NCBI GenBank assembly: GCA_017550445.1
Contig: JAFZOV010000161.1
Span: forward strand, 1-21,523
DNA length: 21,523 bases
Direction of reading: 5' to 3'
From: Fibrobacter sp.
GTDB lineage: Bacteria > Fibrobacterota > Fibrobacteria > Fibrobacterales > Fibrobacteraceae
Shown here in pieces: positions 15,113-21,523 of the stretch (position 1 is its first letter; each line of letters begins with the position of its first letter). A program made the position numbers and the translations under genes. The notes below the pieces were generated by a model. It ran no database searches. It saw nothing but the letters and a program-made list of their open reading frames with translations, and had not been told where the DNA came from.

Positions 15113-17233
15113 ATGGACGAGAAATTAATGAAAATACAACCATTAGAAGGTTCGATAAAGTTGCTGGATGCGGCCCAACTCCTTTGGAATAGGCGTTGGG
15201 TTATACTCCTGTTCACTCTTCTGACGGCGATTTTTGGATATGCATATGCCATGTGGGTCCGTCCGCAATTCACTAGTGATGTTCTTCTTCAAGTAAACGT
15301 TAAGGGAAGCAGCAGCAAGTCGACCAAGGCTTTTGGCGAAATGGGCGCAGTCCTTGACTTGGCGAGCCCAGCCGATGCTGAAATAGAACTTATTAAGAGC
15401 CGCATGGTTCTCAGTGATGTGGTGGCGGCCGAACACCTCCATATATGGACTGTCCCTATTGGAGTGTCCGATAGGTTTGCCCATAGTGAAGGCCGTATGG
15501 ATGTTGATTCCCTGATTATCCCGGAAAAACTCCGGATGAAAAAGTGGACCGCCGTCGCGAAGGACGAAAATTTCTATGCGGTAATCGCGCCGGATGGCAA
15601 AGTGGTCTTAGAAGGGCGCGTTGGCGAGGTTTCTTCGGCTGCATTTGCAGGCGATACTTTGATCATTCGTGTAAACTACATGCAGGCACGTAAGGGACAA
15701 AAATTCCAGATAGTTCAGGGTTCGCCTTTGAAGGCGGAACGTCTGCTGATGTCTTCTTTGCGGGTGATGGAAAAGGGCAAGCAGACGGGCATCATTTCGG
15801 TCCGCTACAGCCACCGTTACCCAGATCGTGCGGCATCCATCTTGAATACCATAGCGAAAACTTACCTGCGTCAGAATGTAGAAATGCGTAGTGCCGAGGC
15901 GGAAAAGACTTTGGAATTCCTCGAAGGGCAGTTGCCAGGGGTCAAGGCCAAGTTAGATAGCGCCGAGAAGGTCTTGGCAGACTATCGGCATAAAGTTGGT
16001 TCTGTGGATATTGGAGGCGAGACCAAGGCGCATTTGGACAAGGAAGGTCAATTGCAGCGTCAGATTATGCAGTTGGAGCAGGAACGTCAGTCAGCCCTTC
16101 GTTTGTTCAAAGCGGAACACCCAAATGTACAGACAATTGTAAAACAGCAGAACAGGGTGAAGGCCGAATTGGCTCAACTCAAGAAAAACGCCGAAAAAAT
16201 GCCGCTCACCCAGCAAGAGGTGAAACGCTTACAAGAGGAAGTGGCCGTCAACAACGAGGTCTACACCAACATGCTCAACAACATCCAACAGTTGCGTGTG
16301 GTACGTGCTGGCGAAGTGGGTAATGTGCGCATAGTGGATTTCGCCCAGATTGAACAGAGCCAGAGTAAGCCGAATAAGACGAGAATAGTATTTGTGTCCG
16401 CTGCTACCGGATTTGTACTAGGAATACTTTTTGTTCTTTTGGTGCGTATATTCAAAAACGGAGTCAAGAGCACCTCCGAAATCGAACGTGCTACGGGTCT
16501 CAGTGTCTTCGCCAAGATTCCGCAGTCGCCTAGCAAGTTGCTGCGCGGGCACAAGCACCTGCACCATGGTTTGCCTTTCGTGTTGCAGAATACGGATGAC
16601 CGTGTAAGTGAGGCGTTCCGTTCTCTGGAAACTGCCATCAACTTCTTGCTCCCACAGCCGGAACATACGGCAATTCTTGTCATGGGGCTCAATCCCGGCG
16701 TGGGCAAGAGCTTTGTCTCGCTCAATTTGGCGGCGACGGTTGCTGCCAGCGGTAAGAAGGTCTTGCTGATAGATGCGGACATGCGTCGTGGCGTCATCCA
16801 CAGCGGGTCCAAGTTTGGTCTCGCGGATGTCCTTTTGGGCTTGGCCACCATGGAAACTGCGGTTGTCCAGACATACGCTGATAGTTTATTTGTAATGAAC
16901 GCGGGCAAAACGAAGCTTGCCGCCTGCGAACTGCTCCGTAGCGATGCGATGAACAAGCTGCTCCAGGAGGCTCGTGAGAAGTTCGACATGGTTATCATTG
17001 ATACTCCGCCGCTGAACCTGGTGACCGACGCGGAACTCATCTGCCCCTTGGTGGACTACTCGCTGTTTGTGCTGCATTATGGTCGCCACAGCATGGAAGA
17101 AATCAAGGAAACCATCGAGCGCGTGAAGCGTTATTCCGACAAACCTGCCGCCATCGTGATGAACCATTGCGAGCACGAGCCGGGCCATTATGGCTACGGG
17201 TACTACGGCAAGGGCTATTACGGGAAAAAGTAG
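15113..17233 (+). CDS. wzc: Polysaccharide co-polymerase / bacterial tyrosine autokinase (Wzc-like)
   Basis: A 706-residue inner-membrane protein with the Wzc layout. There is a Wzz-type N-terminus with TM1 at about 29-49, then a periplasmic region rich in coiled coil (EKTLEFLEGQLPGVKAKLD and after) and TM2 at about 423-447. The cytoplasmic BY-kinase domain has Walker A GLNPGVGKS (near 528), Walker A' VLLIDADMRR (near 549) and Walker B VIIDTPP (near 626). The tail carries six tyrosines at 693, 695, 697, 698, 702 and 703, the expected autophosphorylation cluster. It controls chain length and export of the Wzx/Wzy-made glycan and is regulated by cycles of Tyr phosphorylation. A Wza outer-membrane channel and Wzb phosphatase are expected elsewhere. 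GGA lies about 10 bases before the start. Nothing is truncated. Confidence 0.93.
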   Translation: MDEKLMKIQPLEGSIKLLDAAQLLWNRRWVILLFTLLTAIFGYAYAMWVRPQFTSDVLLQVNVKGSSSKSTKAFGEMGAVLDLASPADAEIELIKSRMVLSDVVAAEHLHIWTVPIGVSDRFAHSEGRMDVDSLIIPEKLRMKKWTAVAKDENFYAVIAPDGKVVLEGRVGEVSSAAFAGDTLIIRVNYMQARKGQKFQIVQGSPLKAERLLMSSLRVMEKGKQTGIISVRYSHRYPDRAASILNTIAKTYLRQNVEMRSAEAEKTLEFLEGQLPGVKAKLDSAEKVLADYRHKVGSVDIGGETKAHLDKEGQLQRQIMQLEQERQSALRLFKAEHPNVQTIVKQQNRVKAELAQLKKNAEKMPLTQQEVKRLQEEVAVNNEVYTNMLNNIQQLRVVRAGEVGNVRIVDFAQIEQSQSKPNKTRIVFVSAATGFVLGILFVLLVRIFKNGVKSTSEIERATGLSVFAKIPQSPSKLLRGHKHLHHGLPFVLQNTDDRVSEAFRSLETAINFLLPQPEHTAILVMGLNPGVGKSFVSLNLAATVAASGKKVLLIDADMRRGVIHSGSKFGLADVLLGLATMETAVVQTYADSLFVMNAGKTKLAACELLRSDAMNKLLQEAREKFDMVIIDTPPLNLVTDAELICPLVDYSLFVLHYGRHSMEEIKETIERVKRYSDKPAAIVMNHCEHEPGHYGYGYYGKGYYGKK

Positions 17234-17248
17234 TTTCTTCTAGGCTTG

Positions 17249-17298
17249 ACTGCACAAGGGGTTGACAATTTTTCCAAATTAGTGTATATTTGTGCAGT
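17249..17298. promoter_or_regulatory. Perfect 9-bp inverted repeat flanking a promoter (putative operator)
   Basis: ACTGCACAA at 17249-17257 and its exact reverse complement TTGTGCAGT at 17290-17298, separated by 32 bases that contain the whole -35/-10 promoter. The right arm touches the last base of the -10 box and ends directly before the ATG at 17299. The placement suggests repression by a dimeric or looping regulator. It is not an Escherichia or Bacillus LexA consensus. The regulator is unknown and could be the DinD-RhuM protein itself. Confidence 0.45.
17262..17290 (+). promoter_or_regulatory. Near-consensus sigma70-type promoter of the DinD-RhuM gene
   Basis: TTGACA (17262-17267), exactly 17 bases, TATATT (17285-17290). 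It is the strongest promoter in the window. The expected transcription start at about 17297 lies only about 2 bases before ATG 17299, so the mRNA is predicted to be leaderless or nearly so. Confidence 0.7.
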
Positions 17299-18708
17299 AT
17301 GAATAATGCGAATGAAATACAACCCCTTGTTTCGGATTTTGAACGTATCAAGCAGGTTGCTGCCGATGGTCGTGTTTTTTGGAGCGCAAGGAATCTCGGC
17401 TCGGCAATGGGGTATAGCACATATCAAAAATTCGAGCGGGTTCTTGTAAAAACGATTGCGGCAGCCAGGGCTAAAGGCATGGTTGAAACAGGCCATTTTA
17501 ACCAGACGGTTGAAATGGTTCGGCTTGGTTCCGGCTCCTTCCGTAAGGTTGAAAATTACCATCTTTCTCGTGAGGCTTGCCTTGCTGTTGCTGAAAATGC
17601 AGACAGCAAAAAGCCCCAAGTGCAAATGGCGCTGAGATATTTTTCGCAAAGCGATTCATTTGTAGAAATTGCCCAAAATAACGAAATTTCGAGTATTTTG
17701 CTATACAAGACGAGCCAAGGGGAATCTCGTATCGAGGTGATTTTCAACAGCGAAACGTTCTGGATGCCTCAAAAAAGAATGGCCGAATTGTACGGGGTGG
17801 AAGTAAATACCGTTAACTATCATTTGAAGGAAATATTCGCTAGTGGAGAGCTTGTTGAGCCGTCAGTTATTCGAAAAATTGGAATAACTGCCGCAGACGG
17901 AAAGGTGTACGACACCAAGGTTTACAACCTCGACGCCATTATTGCCGTGGGTTATCGTGTGAACAGTTACCAGGCCACACAGTTTCGTATTTGGGCGACG
18001 ACAGTGCTCAAAGAGATGATTGTCAAGGGTTTTGTCCTCGATGACGAACGGCTCAAGCAGGGGACTCATTTCGGCAAGGACTATTTCGACGACTTGCTGG
18101 AGCGCATTCGCGAAATCCGCGCCTCGGAACGTAGGTATTACCAGAAAATCACGGATGTCTATGCGGAATGCAGCGCTGATTACGATCCGAAGTCAGAAGC
18201 AACCTTGCTATTCTTCAAGATTGTACAGAACATGATGCATTGGGCTGTCACGCACCAGACTGCCGCCGAAATTATTTACTCCAGAGCCAATGCCGAACGA
18301 CCGCACATGGGGCTCACCACGTGGAAAAAGGCTCCCGAAGGACGCGTTCAGAGGTCTGATACAATTGTTGCCAAGAACTATCTCTCGGATAAGGAAATCT
18401 CGACGCTCAATAGGCTTTCAACAGCCTTCCTGGATTTTGCGGAAACCCAGGCGGAACGCCACATTGTGATGAACATGGCGGATTGGCAACAGCAACTTGA
18501 GAAATTCCTGTCCGTCTACAATTTTGATATCTTGCAGAATGCGGGAACTGTCTCGGCAGAAGATGCGAAACAGAAGGCTTTCGACGAATACGACAAGTTT
18601 AAACTGGTTCAAGACAGGGATTTCCTTTCAGACTTTGACAAGGAAATCAAGAGACTTTCAGAGCAAAAGATTTTAATGAAGTCCGAGCCAGCAACGCCCG
18701 AAAAATAA
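17299..18708 (+). CDS. Fusion protein: DinD-like N-terminus plus RhuM (virulence RhuM family) domain
   Basis: A 469-residue soluble protein. Residues about 10-118 resemble the N-terminal half of DNA-damage-inducible protein D: FERIKQVAADGRVFWSARNL, GYSTYQKFERVL, ETGHFNQTVEMVRLGSGS and then VENYHLSREACLAVAEN...KPQVQMALRYF. Residues about 140-455 are a complete RhuM domain: RIEVIFNSETFWMPQKRMAELYGV, VNTVNYHLKEIF, YNLDAIIAVGYRVNS, TQFRIWATTVLKEMIVKGF. RhuM alone is usually about 330-350 residues. The first RhuM part looks like a helix-turn-helix, suggesting DNA binding. E. coli DinD is SOS-induced and acts on RecA filaments; RhuM occurs in Salmonella SPI-3 and near restriction or defence genes, with function unclear. 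Start chosen at 17299; the frame opens at a TTG at 17290 inside the -10 box. It is GC-normal and follows wzc directly, but has its own promoter. Confidence 0.86.
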   Translation: MNNANEIQPLVSDFERIKQVAADGRVFWSARNLGSAMGYSTYQKFERVLVKTIAAARAKGMVETGHFNQTVEMVRLGSGSFRKVENYHLSREACLAVAENADSKKPQVQMALRYFSQSDSFVEIAQNNEISSILLYKTSQGESRIEVIFNSETFWMPQKRMAELYGVEVNTVNYHLKEIFASGELVEPSVIRKIGITAADGKVYDTKVYNLDAIIAVGYRVNSYQATQFRIWATTVLKEMIVKGFVLDDERLKQGTHFGKDYFDDLLERIREIRASERRYYQKITDVYAECSADYDPKSEATLLFFKIVQNMMHWAVTHQTAAEIIYSRANAERPHMGLTTWKKAPEGRVQRSDTIVAKNYLSDKEISTLNRLSTAFLDFAETQAERHIVMNMADWQQQLEKFLSVYNFDILQNAGTVSAEDAKQKAFDEYDKFKLVQDRDFLSDFDKEIKRLSEQKILMKSEPATPEK

Positions 18709-18723
18709 TGTGACACGGCTCAC

Positions 18724-18752
18724 TTTACAATAATCTTACAAAAAACTATATT
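18724..18752 (+). promoter_or_regulatory. Predicted sigma70-type promoter of the secreted protein-peptide-nucleotidyltransferase unit
   Basis: TTTACA (18724-18729), exactly 17 bases, TATATT (18747-18752). The expected start near 18759 gives a leader of about 4 bases to ATG 18763 or 16 bases to ATG 18775. It begins 16 bases after the stop of the preceding gene, so the downstream three genes form their own transcription unit. Confidence 0.65.
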
Positions 18753-18762
18753 TGACCCAAAT

Positions 18763-19722
18763 ATGGGTAAAAATATGAAGAAATCCACAAAAATTATGGC
18801 CGGACTGATGGTCTTGGCCTTGTCTGGAGCTGTTTTTGCTGCCGAAGAGGGCGATGTCCTCGGCGAATACGGTGCCATTACCGTAAAGATGCTCAACGGC
18901 AAGATAACGGCCCTTATCGATAGCAAATCCACGGAAACGGTGGAAATAGCTGAAGATGTCGAAGTGGATTCCATTTACTACGATCGCGACTATTCTGGCG
19001 AGTATGGCAAGCCGGGCACACTTATGCTCCCGTTTGATTTTCCTAGCGGCTGTTTGTCTGAGTTTGGTCAGATTTACGAGATGACCGGAATCGGCATCAA
19101 CGGTCAGGAAACTTGGCAGATTGATACGAAGAACATGGGCAGTAATGGTGAGTTCTCCGCGAACAGACCGTATTTCGTACGTCCGAACAAGGACAGGATG
19201 GTTTTCCCGGATTGGTGCCGCGATAATTCGACACATAAGTTCACGATGAAGAAAACAGTAGGTGCCGATACCAAGTTCAAGTTTGACAATTGGGAATTCA
19301 TTGGCCAATATTCGTACAAGGCTTGGGAAGAAGGTGATCCGGATATCGGCTATGTCTATGGTTTTGCGGCAAAGGCAAAGGAAGTTGACGGCAAGCAGAT
19401 TCAGGAAGGGCAGTTTGTCAAGGTAAAGGCGGGTGCCTATATCCGTCCGTTCCGTGCGTACTTGATGTACAACAAGAGCTCGGCCTTGGCTAAGAAGGGC
19501 GCCAACGCGACTCTTGCTTCTCTGGAGGCTGGCGATCTTCCGTCCTCGATCGAAGTGGTTTTCGACGACGAGGGGACGACTGCGATTTACATGCTGGATA
19601 CGCGCACGGGTGAATTTTCGGCCGCTACCGGCTGGTACGACATGAAGGGACGCAAGCTCGACAAGAAGCCGACTATCAGCGGCAACTACTTCTACAACGG
19701 CAAGAGAGTGATTGTCAAGTAA
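18763..19722 (+). CDS. Secreted protein with signal peptide and type IX secretion-like C-terminal tail, function unknown
   Basis: A 319-residue protein. A typical signal peptide, MKKSTKIMAGLMVLALSGAVFA, is best read from ATG 18775, with cleavage after AVFA; the ATG at 18763 adds MGKN. The mature part is acidic with many aromatic residues and beta-rich in appearance (DSIYYDRDYSGEYGKPGTLM, KFKFDNWEFIGQYSYKAWEEG). The extreme C-terminus, GWYDMKGRKLDKKP then GNYFYNGKRVIVK, closely resembles the short C-terminal tails of Bacteroidota and Fibrobacterota secreted proteins with a basic ending, often linked to type IX secretion or surface anchoring. I do not recognise the central domain. It shares a promoter with the small peptide gene 8-11 bases downstream and the nucleotidyltransferase, so the three may act together. 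Two cysteines lie at about residues 90 and 152 of the precursor, allowing one disulfide. Confidence 0.75.
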   Translation: MGKNMKKSTKIMAGLMVLALSGAVFAAEEGDVLGEYGAITVKMLNGKITALIDSKSTETVEIAEDVEVDSIYYDRDYSGEYGKPGTLMLPFDFPSGCLSEFGQIYEMTGIGINGQETWQIDTKNMGSNGEFSANRPYFVRPNKDRMVFPDWCRDNSTHKFTMKKTVGADTKFKFDNWEFIGQYSYKAWEEGDPDIGYVYGFAAKAKEVDGKQIQEGQFVKVKAGAYIRPFRAYLMYNKSSALAKKGANATLASLEAGDLPSSIEVVFDDEGTTAIYMLDTRTGEFSAATGWYDMKGRKLDKKPTISGNYFYNGKRVIVK

Positions 19723-19730
19723 GGGGTTTG

Positions 19731-19901
19731 ATGATGAATATTTTTAAGGAAAAGAAAGAATACGAAGCCCCGAAACTCAGCATTCTCGACATGCGTGGTG
19801 AATTTAGCTTGTTGGCCGGATCCGGTGATGGTCCCGATGCCGACGATTACGATGATGAACTCGGTTTCAACCTGGGTGGCGATGTAAACCGCCACGCATA
19901 G
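19731..19901 (+). CDS. Small peptide, possible RiPP (lasso-like) precursor
   Basis: A 56-residue peptide, or 55 if ATG 19734 is used, which is better spaced from the AAGGGG ribosome binding site at 19721-19726. The N-terminal half is basic and then holds YEAPKLSILD: Tyr11, Pro14 and Leu16 fit the YxxPxL leader motif bound by the RRE protein in lasso-peptide pathways. A SLLAGSGDGPDA junction follows, then a strongly acidic C-terminal half (DADDYDDELGFNLGGD). If processing falls before Ala29 or Gly30, an Asp or Glu lies 7-9 residues later, as needed for a macrolactam. Against a classic lasso peptide, the usual Thr two residues before the core is Leu here, and no RRE, protease or cyclase gene is in the window. 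The stop overlaps the next start by one base (TAGTG), implying translational coupling. Small peptides of this style are also known in Bacteroidota without assigned function. Confidence 0.62.
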   Translation: MMNIFKEKKEYEAPKLSILDMRGEFSLLAGSGDGPDADDYDDELGFNLGGDVNRHA

Positions 19902-21025
19902 TGACGGTGCGTAACGAGCTCTTATTCCAGTTCTTGCGCGTTGCCCTGGGCACGCAGCGGGATGTTTCCCGCAAAATGAACCCCGATGACTGGCAGTCGC
20001 TTTACCGTGAATCGGCAAGGCAATCGCTCGTCGGGGTTGTTTTTTTTGCCCTGAAACGGTTTGAAGTGCCGAGGGAAATTTACCTTAGGTGGTTTTACCA
20101 GAGCCAGGTGGTGAAGGCGCAGAACGAGAAGATGAACGCGCTGGCCTCTCGCTTGACCAAGATGTTCGGGGAGCAAGGGGCGAGCACGCTCATTTTGAAG
20201 GGGCCGGCGAATGCGCTTTTGTACCCGGATGCTTTTATCCGCCAGATTGGGGACGTAGATATCTGGGTCGAGGGTGGGCGAGGTCGCGTGCTTGATATGC
20301 TCCAGAAGATGAACCTGCTGGAAGGTGCGCGAATTTCTAGCCACGATGTGCTGCTGTCCAAGAAAATTTTTGACGAAGAGGTCGAGGTGCATTTCGCATT
20401 CGGTGTGGATCGCTGTAGTCCCATTGCGAACAAACGAATGTTGACGTATCTCGACGAGGAGTCGCGCAATAGCGTTCGTGTTTCTGTGGACGGTTCTGCC
20501 CAAGCGGATGTGGGTTTCTACGCCCCTTCGCGCAAGTTCGCGCTGGTTATGCAGCTCTCGCACATCTACAAGCACCTGTTGGGTCTCGGGGTAGGGATGC
20601 GCCAGCTGGTAGACTACTTCGTGCTGCTTCGCGCTACTTCGGGTGAAGAACGCGCCGAGGTCGCGACGAAGCTGGGCTCGCTCGGGCTTAAGCGTTTCGC
20701 AGGTGCCCTTATGTGGGTGCTCTCGGAATGTCTCGGGCTGGAATCGCAGTACTTGCTCTGCAAACCCGATGCCCGCCGTGGGCGCGTTCTGCTTCGCGAA
20801 ATCATGCAGGATGGCAACTTCGGGAAGTTTGCGGAGCGCCGGCGCGGGTCTGTTTTCTTTTGGTGGCTCAAGAACCGCCTGCGACTCGTGCGCCTGTTGC
20901 CCTTCGATTTCACGGAAGTTTCTTGGTATTTACTGCGCTACTGGTGTAAGTTCGCTTTCGATATGCCGGAACGCATTGCCGCGCTTGTAAACGAAAAAGC
21001 GCGACGAAACCGCCGCGCTCATTAA
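19901..21025 (+). CDS. Nucleotidyltransferase family protein (NTP_transf_5 type)
   Basis: A 374-residue protein beginning at GTG 19901, which overlaps the peptide stop codon by one base; no ribosome binding site is visible, so it is probably translated by coupling. A GTG at 19907 is the alternative. It has LILKGPANALLYPD (97-110), IRQIGDVDIWV with the metal-binding Asp118 and Asp120, and EVEVHF (160-165) supplying the third carboxylate (Glu162). This arrangement is that of the NTP_transf_5 family of nucleotidyltransferase-fold proteins. Members occur next to lasso-peptide and other peptide-modification genes and in polysaccharide loci; their substrates are mostly unknown. AMP or another nucleotidyl group might be moved to the acidic peptide, but that is inference. 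The C-terminal 60 residues are basic and Arg-rich. It ends in a bidirectional terminator, 14 bases from aspS. Confidence 0.82.
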   Translation: MTVRNELLFQFLRVALGTQRDVSRKMNPDDWQSLYRESARQSLVGVVFFALKRFEVPREIYLRWFYQSQVVKAQNEKMNALASRLTKMFGEQGASTLILKGPANALLYPDAFIRQIGDVDIWVEGGRGRVLDMLQKMNLLEGARISSHDVLLSKKIFDEEVEVHFAFGVDRCSPIANKRMLTYLDEESRNSVRVSVDGSAQADVGFYAPSRKFALVMQLSHIYKHLLGLGVGMRQLVDYFVLLRATSGEERAEVATKLGSLGLKRFAGALMWVLSECLGLESQYLLCKPDARRGRVLLREIMQDGNFGKFAERRRGSVFFWWLKNRLRLVRLLPFDFTEVSWYLLRYWCKFAFDMPERIAALVNEKARRNRRAH

Positions 21026-21032
21026 TTTTTTT
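20998..21032. terminator. Bidirectional intrinsic terminator
   Basis: Stem AGCGCG (20998-21003)/CGCGCT (21014-21019) with a 10-base loop, followed by T7 at 21026-21032 on the plus strand. On the minus strand the stem is followed by a T5 run (AAAAA at 20994-20998, plus strand). It overlaps the last codons of the nucleotidyltransferase gene and serves both it and the convergent aspS. Confidence 0.65.
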
Positions 21033-21039
21033 GCGTTAA

Positions 21040-21523
21040 TTACTTCTTATCAGCCTGCTTCGGCATCTGCACGGAGATGTGGATGTCCTGCAGCTGCTGG
21101 AGGTCGACTTCGCTCGGGCACTGGTCCATCGGGCTGGAAGCGCTCGTGTTCTTCGGGAACGCGATGAAGTCACGGATGGATTCTTCGCCTTCCATGGTAG
21201 CCACAACGCGGTCGAGACCGAAGGCCAAACCGCCGTGCGGAGGAGCGCCGTACTTGAAGGCGTCGACGAAGAAGCCGAACTTTTCCTTCACCTGTTCTTC
21301 GGAGAGGCCAAGCAGGCGGAACACCTTCTCCTGCACTTCCGGGTTGTGAATACGGATAGAACCGCCACCGATTTCCACGCCGTTCAGAACAAGGTCATAG
21401 GCTTCGGCGTTGCAATCCTTCAGGTTGCCACCGAGCATCATGTCGAGGTGTTCAGGCAGCGGGTTGGTGAACGGGTGGTGCATGGCCATGTAGCGGCCTT
21501 CGGTGTCGCTGTATTCGAACATC
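21040..21523 (-). CDS. aspS: Aspartyl-tRNA synthetase, C-terminal part
   Basis: Partial gene on the minus strand; the frame stays open to the right edge, so the first residue seen (MFEY) is internal. About 160 residues are visible. They cover the class II synthetase region FEYSDTEGRYMAMHHPFT, NAEAYDLVLNGVEIGGGSIRIH, and motif 3 GLAFGLDRVV with the ATP-binding Arg, then RDFIAFPKNTSASSPMDQCPS, the typical end of bacterial AspRS. It charges tRNA-Asp, and tRNA-Asn in non-discriminating forms; the visible part does not decide which. It ends QMPKQADKK, stop at 21040-21042, convergent with the nucleotidyltransferase gene. It marks the return to core chromosome after the accessory region. Confidence 0.96.
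   Translation of the reverse strand, partial: MFEYSDTEGRYMAMHHPFTNPLPEHLDMMLGGNLKDCNAEAYDLVLNGVEIGGGSIRIHNPEVQEKVFRLLGLSEEQVKEKFGFFVDAFKYGAPPHGGLAFGLDRVVATMEGEESIRDFIAFPKNTSASSPMDQCPSEVDLQQLQDIHISVQMPKQADKK

Noticed and set aside
16261..17040. 259-residue minus-strand open frame in the kinase gene
   Set aside because: It is the complement of the Wzc kinase domain, whose Walker motifs are intact; Ser/Arg/Thr-rich with no family resemblance.
17240..17300. LexA/SOS box for the DinD-like fusion gene
   Set aside because: The inverted repeat ACTGCACAA/TTGTGCAGT with a 32-base spacer does not fit the E. coli (CTG-N10-CAG) or Bacillus-type (GAAC-N4-GTTC) SOS boxes. Fibrobacter LexA sites are not known to me, so SOS control is not claimed.
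18709..18723. Terminator after the DinD-RhuM gene (gtgacacggctcac)
   Set aside because: The stem is only about 4 bp and lacks a T-run, so it is not supportable.
1..21523. CRISPR array, tRNA/rRNA genes, transposase or integrase
   Set aside because: No regularly spaced direct repeats, no cloverleaf or rRNA-like sequence, and no recombinase motifs were seen on reading both strands.

Overview
The window looks like chromosomal DNA of a Fibrobacter-like bacterium (Fibrobacterota, fibre-degrading gut or rumen lineage). This is inferred from gene content and style, not from a database match. The pointers are a CotH-type surface lipoprotein with an Ala/Lys-spaced poly-Ser linker, a secreted protein with a type IX secretion-like C-terminal tail, a PPi-dependent phosphofructokinase, and palindromic repeats scattered between and inside genes. 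Core genes are visibly GC-rich. The centre of the window (about 9.6-14.5 kb) is clearly AT-rich, as expected of an exchangeable surface-polysaccharide locus.

Layout. (1) 1-704, minus strand: N-terminal part of a PPi-dependent phosphofructokinase, with a recognisable promoter and a leader hairpin. (2) 705-940: no gene, but two strong palindromes. (3) 941-3238, minus: CotH-kinase lipoprotein. (4) 3239-3467: divergent promoter region with three copies of a TACACCA motif about 60 bp apart. (5) 3468-6660: membrane UDP-HexNAc 4,6-dehydratase and a PLP aminotransferase, which together should make a UDP-4-amino-4,6-dideoxy sugar. (6) 6745-8025: AAA/DUF4143 ATPase with its own promoter, inserted in the sugar operon. 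(7) 8050-15056: PglC/WcaJ-like initiating sugar-phosphate transferase, a GT2 carrying REP-like insertions in its reading frame, a frameshifted GNAT/FemAB-like gene, two more glycosyltransferases, a Wzy-like polymerase and a Wzx-like flippase. (8) 15113-17233: Wzc-type co-polymerase/tyrosine autokinase. (9) 17299-18708: a DinD-like/RhuM fusion protein behind a near-consensus promoter flanked by a perfect inverted repeat. (10) 18763-21025: a compact three-gene unit made of a secreted protein, a 55-56 residue peptide and a nucleotidyltransferase. The peptide has a lasso/RRE-type YxxPxL leader motif and an acidic C-terminal half. (11) 21040-21523, minus: C-terminal part of aspartyl-tRNA synthetase, convergent with the preceding unit through a bidirectional terminator.

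How the genes work together. Units 5, 7 and 8 form a Wzx/Wzy-dependent glycan assembly pathway: a nucleotide 4-amino sugar is made, loaded on undecaprenyl phosphate, extended by glycosyltransferases, flipped, polymerised, and length-controlled or exported under Wzc. An outer-membrane Wza, a Wzb phosphatase and a PglD-like acetyltransferase are not in the window. The ATPase and the DinD-RhuM protein look like accessory or defence-type cargo in and beside the locus. The last unit is the best candidate for something undescribed: a possible modified-peptide (RiPP-like) system paired with a nucleotidyltransferase and a surface or secreted protein.

There is no gene-free stretch longer than 300 bases; the largest gap is 705-940. 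No tRNA, rRNA, CRISPR array, transposase or replication origin was seen.
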